From Nemopilema nomurai (Eukaryota; Cnidaria; Scyphozoa; Rhizostomeae; Rhizostomatidae): DNA of 64,000 nucleotides. The notes under the pieces are model-generated. The model was not told the DNA's origin. It saw only the letters and a program-made list of their open reading frames with translations, and did not search any database. The DNA lies in the NCBI GenBank assembly GCA_003864495.1, contig ML133457.1, forward strand, positions 248,001-312,000. The letters are read 5' to 3'. The position numbers were made by a program, and so were the translations under genes. Positions within the stretch are counted from its first letter, which is position 1; each line of letters begins with the position of its first letter. This document shows, one piece after another, positions 1 through 11,300 of the stretch.

Positions 1-502
1 TTGAAAATTGCTTCCAATCGGTTTCGTGAATAATTATCGTAAAATTATTGATCAAAGATTAGCTTGGCCTACACTTAACACGCCATTAAGTACACATAAC
101 CATATTTGTTTACTCATCAACTCAAAAGCACCCGTAGCATATTTTACACAAACATATAGTATTTTTTCCATTGCAAGTCGTGTTTGCCAACAATTTCATG
201 TGCTCTAGTTATGGGTTCATGAGCAAGGGGTAGAGGGAATACAAACTTCGCCCCACTCATTAGAACCTGATTTAAAGTTTCCTTTGCAGCTCACAAATGT
301 GCCACATTTCTACCTACTGCGTAACCAAAACTGCTCCTTAGAAATACATTAACGTTCCTTAGAATTGGCTAAATCCTTAAATACCTGGCTATTTGAATTG
401 TTAATTGATTTGTTTGCACTGAGGCTCTACATGTTGAACAACTGGGAATTCTGTACAGTTGCCTGCTATTACAAGACGATATACAAAAAATTGAACTTGT
501 AC
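1..502. other. Downstream intron of tetraspanin A
   Basis: Part of the last intron of tetraspanin A. I searched the minus strand for an ILG-type terminal exon and found none. Nothing else recognised. Confidence 0.5.
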
Positions 503-3500
503 CTGGATGAATGCAATGCCAATACCAATTCCACCAAGCAAAGCAATATTGCTTCTGATATAGTCTTCCATGGCCTTCACACAGCCCTGTTTCAAATCAA
601 CACAACAGAAGTGATGAAAAGAAGCAAAAGTACATTCCATTATCCTATAGCATACCTCAAAGAAAAATACCCTCGTATAAGCAACTGCAAAGATTGCAGA
701 GAAACTGGCAATCAACTCCACATAAAAAGATACTTGCAAACAATGTTTAGTAGCATCAAATGTTCATGCTTGGATTACACAAACCTTTGAGAAGTTGTCA
801 CTGCTTGGTGAGCCACAATTAGCTGAGTTCTGGTCCTTGCAGCAAGACTTGGGTGTCGTCAAGCCACCACGGTGCTTTTGGTGCCAAACTGTGTTGTTCC
901 AGTCACTTGCTCCATCGATACCACAGCATTTCAGCTACAAATAAAGTAGGCATGTCAATAATAATGAACTGAAGTATATTCTCAACCCGATCATTTATTC
1001 AAAGCTACTTGAGCAGGCATCAATGTCTTAATGACACTATCATTGACTTTGTTGAGATATATTTTCATTCATTCATTTTGGTATGATCAAATGCCAGCCT
1101 GAAAAATGTTGCAAAACATGAAGTCTCAGACGCTACCTTCTTTTGCATGAAGTCAATAGATTTGGTAAATGCCTTCGCTGCTTCGCTACTTTCTCCATAA
1201 TCTGTCTTGATGGCCTTCTTCACATTGTTTGACACAGTCTTTATAACCTTGGATTCCAAAGACAAATAGTCAACACCGATGATATATTTGATTATTCTAT
1301 ATTTTTAATAATGCAGTTGAAACATTAGAAATACAGCAGTGGGTCAAGTGTACTTGAAAGAGGAAACACTTCTTTTTCTAAGATGTCTGTTTATATGATA
1401 TAAACTGGTGATATTCCATGATATTAAGATTGTAAAAGGTTTATCAAAACTTCCACTACTATAGCATTAAATATATGAGCAAATGTATATACAAAATTAA
1501 TTTACAGAGACATCTAATGAAAAACACAGTTTCAGAGATTTCTTTGTCAAAAACCTTGAGGTTAATATAATTTTATCTTCCAAAATGAATTGAAACAAGG
1601 GCATTACACTTACAGTGTCTTTCTTCACATAGGCAAAGATTCCAGCAGCAATTTCCAAGATGAAGATGAACAGCAGCAAAATGAAGTACTGCAAAGGTTT
1701 TTTGAAGTTAGCATTTGTCAAAAATCAAATGCAGTTGCTACCACAACGTCACAAAGAATTACTAGTCAAAGTAAGCTGGGAAAAAGTTAGTAAGAGCAAT
1801 ATAGTGTTCAAGACAGTACAAGTAAAAAAATTGTTATTAAAAAGCATGTAAGTAGTGCCATAAAAATAACAGGGGCATTTGCATAAAATATTACAGCAAA
1901 CAATAGAAAAAGCAGTAACTTTTCCCCCTGAGCCTCCCTAGCTCTACACCCCAAAAAGCCTGGTTTCTACATAAATGTGACAATCATTGCATTTTCAGAA
2001 CAAATGTGTGACAATCTTGACAATAATAAGAAAACATAAATAGTCACAAGTGGGATCCTTGTGTTGTGAAGATAGAAACTGGTTCTATCTCAATGATTGG
2101 GACAAGTGCGTTGATTCTGACAATCGTATAGAAACCAGGCTTTTATATCTGCAAGCTGACCACAATGTGAGAAGAGTTATTGGTGAGTTGGGCAGGTGAA
2201 CAGAAGTACTCACAGTAATAAGCAGCCACTTGCTCTCCTTCCATGCACCGCAACATCCTACAAATCCAATGACCATGACAAAGGCACCAGCTGCAATCAT
2301 GATATTAGCAGCACTGGTGATTCCACCGCTACCAAGAAGTGAGTCATAATCCTTGGCTTGCACACGACTCCAGATTCCTACACCAAGGACTCCTATACCA
2401 GCAACCTAGACATTAACAATATTCATGTTTTGCAAAATCTATGCATAAAATTACAGACATGTACAAGGCAGAAATAACAGTCCTTGATATGTTGCATAAA
2501 GGACCTTGCTTTAAAGCATAAAAGCGAATTTGCCTTGCATATAGACTTCCTATAATTTCAGAAATGCCTATAGGTACCTTTCCCTTTATCATTTATATCT
2601 ATGATGTGTTTGTTTCTTCCTAGTTTCTGACGGTAGTTTTTAAGGACACTGAGAAGCTTTATGCTTATATCCTGGTCCTACCCCTTGATGTGCCCACACC
2701 TCGTGATTCCTTACACCTGGAATTACAAAGAGCTGGCGACTCTCCTGACTCTTGGGTGCAAGCTCATGACAGTGACCTGAAACATGGCCCTAGAGTCCAT
2801 AGTCAGCGCCTCTAACCATTGAGCCATTCTCGCACCATGTCGCAAAAAACATGAATATTAACTTGGCAGCCACCATCAATGATTGAATTTTAAAGGATTT
2901 CCTTATAAATGTTGCATGGACTTTATTCCTGGGTTGATGCATTGCAGTTTTGGAAAACCAAACTTTGAGTGTTGATAGTTTCTTATCAACAAAGTGTTTA
3001 TCTGAAATAAAATGATACTAACTTCCCAGACTTGTCTTAAGAGCCCTAGAATGGGATGTTAAGAGAGGAGGAAAGGGCAAGGTACAAATAGACTGGCAAT
3101 TACCAATAGCATTTTAAACAACCAGAGTGGACATTGCCTAAAGTGATATTTGTCTTGAGAGCTTTAGGAGTTGCAAAGAATCATTCACTTTGTATGCATA
3201 TAGAAATGTGTCCTGTCACAAAAAGAAGGAAGTTTGAAATACTGCAAAGTTGATTGTTTAAATTATAAATGGTCAAAAAACAATAGATATGCATGTGGTT
3301 AGTTCAGAATAATACTGCTAAAGCAACCATTGCAATAGAATTCCTCGCTTGACACAGTTACCAGAATTTTGCAATTGTGAAGCACATAAAAACTTAGAAG
3401 AAAGGATGGGACTATCAATGCAACCACCTAACCCGAGATGAATTTGTGAAACTTTATCATTCCATCAAAAATCTGTCACAGCTGCATTCACAGATGAGTC

Positions 3501-4980
3501 AATATTACTAGCTCTGTTTGGAGGTTATAAAACAATTTATGCAGGAGTTATTTGATAATTTCCTCAAATGGGCTTTAAAAAGTTTCATCAAAACCACTAA
3601 CTATAATCCAATTCGGTCTAATTTGTCAATTTTTATTAAAAGCATTGCTGTTCAATGCTAACTCGGTTTTTTCAAAAAGATTTTCGATGGCGGGAGACAA
3701 ACTTCTTCCCATACTCATCACATCCATAGCAGTACAGCGTTGGGAAGATCTTTTTGCGCAAGTTCAGCTAATTTTACTTTACTGAGGATTACTTCGTTGA
3801 GCGACCTTTGCAATCTCCCCATACATTTGCAAACCATTGGGCATCAAGGGATTATGTAGATACGTGTTTATAGCACGCTCTTGCTTCGTTGAACTAAATT
3901 CGTAAACTATGTTATGTAGTGACTAAAGTGGAAAACATGCCTGATACTTTAAAAAATCATATGGAAAACTTTCACTGCCTCGGCATTAAATAAGATGCAA
4001 TATCTGCATGGATCTGCTTCGGGAGGGCGGGAGTTTGAAAGAAATGGCTGCCTCAGCAAATTGCGTCAAAACGTGGTTGGAGATTATGGCGGTTAACAGT
4101 GCCACCGAAAAGTCTAAAAAAGCGGAAAATTGTTGGAGAAGTTTCTTCTGGCACGATACCAATTGGAGTAATCCTAAACTCACGGTCTGTGAATACGTGG
4201 CGAAGTCTGTCTTGCGAAGGGACAACAAAGTTCATCTGACTAGAGAGGGCGGGGCAAGGTCGTCGCAAGAAAAGAGCAGCGTAGGCAAATTGAAAGACTT
4301 CTTTCTGTTAAAAACGAAACGCACAAGAAAGAAACGAGTTTGCAATAGTAAATGTGAAATTCAAGGGAGTAAAGCTGATTATTTGTTGAAAGCGAAAGCT
4401 TGTCTTTTATGGCAGGTGGTTTTGACTTGGAAATACTGACTTGAGCATCACAGAAACACTTTCTCGACAAACCATTTACAAAGCCTCGCAAGTCCAAATT
4501 TGATAACACCCCGAGAATTCAAGAGTTTTTAAGAAAACGTGTTGGCGAAATGAAATGACCTCAGTGATAAGTGAGTCGGTGAAATGACCTCGGTGAAGGA
4601 AGTTGTGAACGGTTGTACCGCGTGCTGAAAACTTGAGCAACCTGGAAAAACTGGATTTGATTTGATAGCAAGCACTGTTTCCTCCTAACTACTTTCATAG
4701 AATTTCTAAAATCTATCAAGTCTAACATTTGTCGCCATAACTAAACAACCTTTCCAGTTTGTTTTACTTGAAAACTTCAGAAAAGCAAAGGTGCAGATCA
4801 TTGGTGAAAACCACAAAACCCTGACGAATAATTCAAAATTAATTCAGTAATAATTATTTAGCTTATAGGCCATTAGGTGTTAAACAAGTTTTGAATGTTG
4901 CCTACCCAAAAGACGAAATTGAAAACAAACAGCAAGTATTTGAGGCATTGCATGCCGCATCCCATTTGGTTTCCAGACAT
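503..4980 (-). CDS. Tetraspanin A (3' end outside window)
   Basis: Four-pass membrane scaffold protein that would organise partner proteins in plasma or endosomal membranes. Exons on the minus strand: 4906-4980, 2214-2405, 1614-1688, 1137-1247, 785-934, 503-586; all phase 0 with GT-AG borders, 229 residues visible. Order: MSGNQMGCGMQCLKYLLF start with juxtamembrane cysteines (likely palmitoylation) and TM1; TM2 with GCCGAWKESK; TM3 (YFILLLFIFILEIAAGIF); large loop with KCCG, PKSCC, one single Cys and GC, six cysteines in all; start of TM4. WNNT in the loop is an N-glycosylation sequon. The last exon, expected to resemble the ILG-starting exons of B and C, is not in bases 1-502, so it lies left of the window. 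The intron 2406-4905 holds a SINE. Confidence 0.9.
2628..2842 (-). mobile_element. tRNA-derived SINE, copy 1
   Basis: On the minus strand it begins GGTGCGAGAATGGCTCAATG, with TGGCTCAATGGTTAGAG as an RNA polymerase III A box. It shares a body with the copy at 12243-12450 (ggacac(t/c)gagaagctt, cctggtcct, cacacct(c/t)g(t/c)gatt, gaattaca(a/g)agagct, gactctcc). Box B is eroded. Located in tetraspanin A intron 2406-4905. Confidence 0.7.
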
Positions 4981-5831
4981 GTTTTGCTCTTTTCCTGTCG
5001 TTGAATATCCAGCAGACGTCTTTCTAAGCTCGTAGAAGGTTCTTTGCAGGTCTCGTCTTCGCACTTACTGCACAACTCAACCTTCCTCAAGTTGAATGAC
5101 TCGAAGCGCGTATGGGGAAATTTGGACACATCAACATGAAATGATGCGTATCAGAGAACAATAGAACAATAGTTACATCACAGAAAAGACAATAAGGCCA
5201 AAACAATGACACCATCTCATGATGATTGCATCCATGGCAAGACGGGGGTGCCATTCTTTCAAGTCGATTGGCCATTTCCTTCCTTCGACAAAGGCAACTA
5301 AAATTCACGCTCGAGATATTGTTTTGAAAGTAAATAAATGGGTGGGGTTGAAAACATGATTTCTTTGCGAAAACACAATGCGATACTTCCCAAACTTCCT
5401 CCTGTCATGCATATCCATCTTATAACTGATAACCACTTGATTGAAACGGAAAATATTATCAGAGTCATAAAAGAAATATCGTTTTGGCGTCGATAAGGGT
5501 CTGTTTTGATTAACTTAGTTTCGAAGCGTTATCCTAAAATATTGGAAAGCGTGATTGGAAGTTAAAGGACACGCATTGTCTTATCTTCTGGGTAGATAAA
5601 ATTGTTTTCGTTGGAAATTCCAAGCAAGTAGAGGCCGCTGCACTCTGTAAATGGCACTTTGACAAAACTGCTTTCGCACCAAATATTTTTCCTCTTCCTT
5701 TCGAGAGAGGTTGCTAAAATTAGAGAGGTTGCTTACATTTCTTTATTTGGTAGGTCATAATTGCGTAAATTTTCCTGCAGATGAATACAGGATAAAAATG
5801 CATTTAATTGAATTGTATCCAAGATTTTTCA

Positions 5832-6195
5832 ACTTTATTCGTAAACCTCAAATCATTAGATTTTAGTACCAAAAGTTCCTTAAAAGTTCCTTAAGTTCTC
5901 ACTTTCGGTGATTTGACTACAATAAGCCTTAACACTTAATAGAGAGAGGGGCGAGACAGCATACGGAACTACTCGATAAAGCACTTGACACACGAATAGA
6001 AAACAATCTATGCGAATTGGCTGCAAATGAATGGAACCGGCTTTTTAGTTCTTGATGCTTGCAGTTATAAAAAATTTTCAAATCGAAAAGTTCCTTAGAG
6101 ATTTCGCTTTTAGTAGTATAAGTTCTTTAAATTTTTCGGCCTTCTACATGTAGTTTCCTTATAAAGTGGTTCCTTATAATAAAAGAGTGTACACC
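5832..6195 (+). mobile_element. GTTCCTTA-rich MITE, copy A (left end lost)
   Basis: Shares ttttagtaccaaaagttcct, gccttaacacttaatagaga, cacttgacacacgaatag and gtggttccttat with copies at 6717-7107 and 14217-14556. The right terminal region is degenerate and the left terminal inverted repeat is missing. Upstream of tetraspanin A. Confidence 0.8.
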
Positions 6196-6716
6196 GGATT
6201 AGAAGTCTTTGGGTTCTGCAAAAAGTTGCCATCCATGATTTGATACCAAATACGCAGACTATTTTTAATATCAAAGATCCTGCATGCAAACACCATATTT
6301 TCCGAACTTTTCACTAGCCCCTGACCCTATGGTACTGTTATAGCCACTCTAAATTGTTTACGATATTGTTTTCATTCTTGCGACAACTGAAACATGTCTC
6401 CTTTCAATGACTCAGCAATAATTCTCTAACCACAGGCAATGAAAGCAAATGGTATTAATCAAAAACACGTATTGCTTCAAGAAACATTCTTAGCCTGGCC
6501 GTCATTGTAAACAACATGGAGGATAAAGTTTTTTGACATAGGAATTTCAGGGCGGTCGATCTACATTCGCCAAAAATAATCCGCTACCTCCTGAAATGCC
6601 AAACAATGCTAAAACACAAATATTCCCACATGCCATGCAAGGAAGTAATGTTTACCTAAATAAATATGTAGTTTGGATCCTTTTGGCTTGAAAAGGATAT
6701 GACCGACAAAATATTA

Positions 6717-7107
6717 CACGCTTTTTCATAAGGAACCTACCTCAAGGCCTAGTTCCAAAAGTTCCTTATTCATAGACTTCAAATCATCATATTTTAGTAC
6801 CAAAAGTTCTTTAAAAGTTCCTTAATTTTCATCAACAAGCCTTAACACTTAATAGAGAGAGGGGTGAGATAGAATATGCGGAAACTACTCAATGAAGCAC
6901 TTGACACACGAATAGAAAACAATCTATGCGAGTATTGGCTGCAAATGAAAGGAACCGGCTTTTTAGTTATTGATGCTTGCAGTTATAAAAAATTTTCAAA
7001 TCATAAAGTTCCTTAGTGATTTCGCTTCTAGTAGTATGAGTTCTTTAAATATTTCGGCATTCTACACGTAGGTTCCTTATAAAGTGGTTCCTTATAAAAA
7101 AAGCGTG
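6717..7107 (+). mobile_element. GTTCCTTA-rich MITE, copy B (complete)
   Basis: Terminal inverted repeats CACGCTTTTTCATAAGGAAC and, at the right, GTTCCTTATAAAAAAAGCGTG. Flanking TA dinucleotides at 6715-6716 and 7108-7109 fit a TA target-site duplication (Tc1/mariner-like). 391 bp, no transposase. Confidence 0.85.
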
Positions 7108-8324
7108 TATACAGTTTTAGGCCCAAGTCGAACTTTCCACAACCCACCTCTTTTAGTTCTTTCAAAAATAAATAGTTACAACTAAGAATTCGAAAATGGC
7201 TCCGTTTTTTATCTGATTTGTGAAGCAACTGACCGCTGCGGTGATATATGATATATTTGAAATTATATCGACAGTTTTAAACACTTTCACTCGTACTTAT
7301 CCATCTCTCCCCCCCCCCCCCCCATTGTGCACAGGAACGTATGAAACGTCTAAAAAGCAGGGGGAGATAGATCAAAAATGGGGCAAATGATCACTCCATT
7401 ATAAAGGGGCACTTTTTGCTTTTTCGTCGAATAGTTAGGGAACCATAATTCTTTTGTTACTGATAACGTGTCTATTGAAAAGAAAAGGCAAATATATAAC
7501 AAATATTGAAGACTTCAATGACTTTTGGAAGGAAAAGTTACCTACTCGGCAGGAAACCGCGATTGGGGGAGTAGTGTGCAAAATGATAAAGCAAGTTTGG
7601 CCACCATCTCTTTCGATAGGTTGAAAATAGTGAAAGTAATTTAAAAAATTTAGAATACAATAAATAAAATTGCAACCAGCAATTACATAGTTTGTGCGTA
7701 AATAATTGAAATTATACAGAAGAAATAAATACACAGATAATATTAGCTACACGTGAAAAAGGGACGTATGCATTTGTGTAAGAATAGGGGAAAACGGCTC
7801 CATTGCCTTTATTGTGAACGCAACTTACAACTAAGTATAGTGATCACAGCTTGGAGTGCAGTTGGAGCCAGATTTGCCCTTGTCAATAGGATTCTAATAG
7901 CAAAATATTTAATTTGCGGTCCATAAATTGCGAAAACTCATTCTAATATGGTAATGCCGGTTAATTAACATAAAGAAAGGCCTGGGAAAGAGCCCCAGAA
8001 ACCATTGCAACAAGGATGGACTACCGCAGGGGGTCACCTTATCATCAGTAAAAGAGCTCGATTATTATGCTTTGCTATTTGGTGTCACTATCATTACGCT
8101 TTACCTTAATCGAAGTCACGCAAAGAGTAAACGCGGGAAACAGACCACATACAAAAGAAAGCGCGGTTTGCATAATAATTACCAATGTTGATTAAAAACA
8201 TACATCATACTACACCCTAAGCATATACTGGTACCTTTGATAGCAGTGGTGGTTTCTTATCTTGCACTTCATAAAGTGGCTTGTGCATACGTGACCGACG
8301 GAACAAATGTTGGTTGGTGATTAT

Positions 8325-11300
8325 TCAGACGAGCTTGCTAAGCAGTGATTGACCTCCACTTCGAGCACCAAACGCTCGAAAAAGCAAACCGGTTAACACT
8401 ATGCCAAGTATCTGGGAACGCAAAAGCAAAATTCGATTACGGCCTATTGCACTGGCAATGCAGTAGGATCTTCACCAGGTCTCGTGGCTCATAATGCACG
8501 TGATAGACTATATGAAACCCGCCCCGCTGTACAAGATTATGGAATGTTTATAATACATATGAAAATTGAAAAGTGTGTCGTCTTAGCTCTACCATGAAAC
8601 CAAATACATGCGCACCGCTCACACAAGTGTTTGTGAAGGAAAGTTGATTAAGACAGGAGAGAAGGAAAGAACGATAACAGGAGGGATTCTGTTCTAGGCG
8701 CGCCCTTTTTAAAGAAAAAGAACAATATCAATACAACTAAAAAATTCATTAGACCAACTTAGGGAATTGAATTTTTAATAACGGAAGTTAACAGGAAGAA
8801 GTTTGGTATGCGCCGTGCCTAAATTAACTGCATCCTGCATCTTGTAATTTTGAAACTTTCACGTAGGCTCTAGAGCAACAAATATGGTAAAAACAGCACA
8901 AAGTATAGGTAAACAGATCCGTATTTTACTAGCCTGAGCCCCAGACTCCAAATTCTAGTTTGGGGTCTGGAACTCAGGCTATATCTTACCTGTGATGACC
9001 CAAGCCCAATAGCCACTCCACCAAGCCCATCGATGCCAACATTCCCATTTATTAGATCTGTTATTGCCTGGACACAGCCCTGGGATACAGAACTTGATCA
9101 TGATAATAATAGCCAATATGAAAATATTGATAATAGTGATAATAATAGTCAAAATTAAAATACTAATAATAATGATAATAATAGTCAAAATGAAAATATT
9201 AATGATAGTGATAATGATAACCAAAGTGAAAATATTAATTAAAATGATAATACTAGTCAAAATGAAAATATTAATAACAATGATAGTAATGGTCAAAATA
9301 AAAATCCCCCTTTTCCGAGGTAGCATTAATTTGAGGGAGGTGTCAATCGAAACAGAACACTAGGGTAGGCGTCAAATCTTTGGAGCGTCTATTGAAAATG
9401 ATGCACGGCGTTTATTTGCGTCTAGAATCCATTTGTACTCACTTTGTTGAAGTTGTCACTATCAGCTTTGCCGCAACTCTTAGCACTTTGATTTTTGCAA
9501 CAAGACTTGGGTGTCACCAACTTTTTGTCGACACGATTTTTGTACCAACTTGAGTCCTTCCAATTGGTGGTGGAATTAAATCCGCAGCATTTTAGCTAGA
9601 AATAGAAGGAGCTGTTATAGTAAAGTGAAATCTGATTAAATATCCTGGCGGTGGTAAGATATAAATGCAGAGTATAGGAATAATAAAGCTGATGTCTCTT
9701 TTTACAAATATTTTGATTGCATAACCGTAATCCAGTAATGATTTTGGCAGCAACTGAGACTTTTAAACATCTAGTTATGATCATCCCCCTATTATCATCT
9801 TCTCCTCGAAATCAGAATTGCAAAATAAGTGGCATAGAATCATTCCCATTCTTCGATTTAGTAGGGACATTATTGAGTTGGAAGAGACATTTTGCAGCGT
9901 TTGCCAAAACGTGGGGGTCATGACCCCTCTGACCCCTATGACCCCTCCTTTCATGCCACTGAATGATGTGCTTGTGTCAAAATGATGTAATCCTTGTATT
10001 CGCTAATCATTCAACTATAACCAAAACATAGTTCGATTCATAATTAGATATAAATCAATTGTTTGCGTTTTCATCTGGAATGCAAGAGATATATCGTCAT
10101 CTACAAGATGACCCATGCCACGAACTTGAAAATGGGGGGGGGGGGGGGCATGGCTAATGAATTTAACTTCTTGAATTAAGTAGCTCGAATCTGCTCCATT
10201 TTATGGCTATATTGGAATTATTCTCTTCGCAAAATGTGGGGGGCATGCCCCCTTGCGGTGGCGTGGGCCCTGTACAATGACTCTATGCGTTTTACTCTAC
10301 GAACGGCGAAAGATATTTCAGAGTATGTGCATGTTAAAGATTAAAAATGCTCTTAAAGGTAAGGCTTCCGAATGTCATACTTCATTACCAATTGCAAGAT
10401 CGTATTCGAGTACTTTGCATATTTGAGCCCTATGTCCCTATCGTAAGCAATCAGAAATCAGCATTACCTCTTGCTGTAGCTTGTCTACGGTTTTGGTGAA
10501 TGTTTTTGATAGGCGATCATTCTCTCCATACATGAATGTAACTGCTTTGAAGACATTTTCTTTGACATCACCTAGGACCTAAAAGATCACCACGTGCTTG
10601 AGAAACTCAAGAAGCAATGTTATTGCGATGCTACGCATTGGCGCTATTGTGGCGGCCACATAAACATTGCTTACAGCAATTATACCGGCGCCATTTTAAT
10701 TTTGATTCAGAAGAGTGGGCCTAAATTTCCCCAAATTTGACCGAAAGGACTTTACTTGAATGCTTATAGTGCATTACACCCTGCAGTGAATGTTCGAGCC
10801 AACACTAAAAGTGAGAAGTCACTAAAGTCAAAGGTCAATGGGCTGAAATCTGAACGCGTTGTCGAGAAGAGGCTGGTTTCGGAAAGAGACTAGAAAGCTA
10901 TATCTCATTTGCTATCACTGGCTAATTTTAATATCACTGGCTAATTTTAATATCACTGGTTCTTTGAAACAACAGCAACTATTAGTCGCAATAGTGTTTA
11001 TAAAAAAATTATTTTCTATCATGTTGTGGATGTTTTAAAATAGATAATTGACAAAAAATTGACATGCAGATACATGTGACATAATAATTCGAGGCCATAG
11101 ACAGTCAACTGCTTTTGCAGTGCTACTCTTGCAAAGTCCTCCCTATTCTTTTTTGTTGGTTTTTAGGTCGTTAGGCCATTAGGCCATCTGCAGCTTTAGG
11201 ATCTCAGAAACAAAGCCTGATGGTTGCGTATTGCTCGCACAACGGTGACATTACTATAAGATACCTCGATACCTGACGTCAGATATTCTTTTAACGAACA

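Larger units (their letters stand above)
4981..8324. other. Spacer between tetraspanins A and B
   Basis: Promoter side of A and 3' side of B. Holds two GTTCCTTA MITEs (5832-6195, 6717-7107) and a C-run at 7311-7323. No convincing gene. Confidence 0.5.

Noticed and set aside
401..739. 112-codon minus-strand ORF
   Set aside because: It is tetraspanin A exon 503-586 read through both flanking introns; the splice sites define the real coding part.
4008..4439. Plus-strand 143-codon ORF
   Set aside because: Longest frame in a tetraspanin A intron but with no recognisable domain and competing ORFs on the other strand; perhaps transposon debris.
9064..9363. Isoleucine-rich ORFs on both strands
   Set aside because: Translation of an AT-rich minisatellite in an intron of tetraspanin B.
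9815..9965. Possible small inverted-repeat element with agtggcat / atgccact ends
   Set aside because: The inverted match is short and no target duplication is visible.
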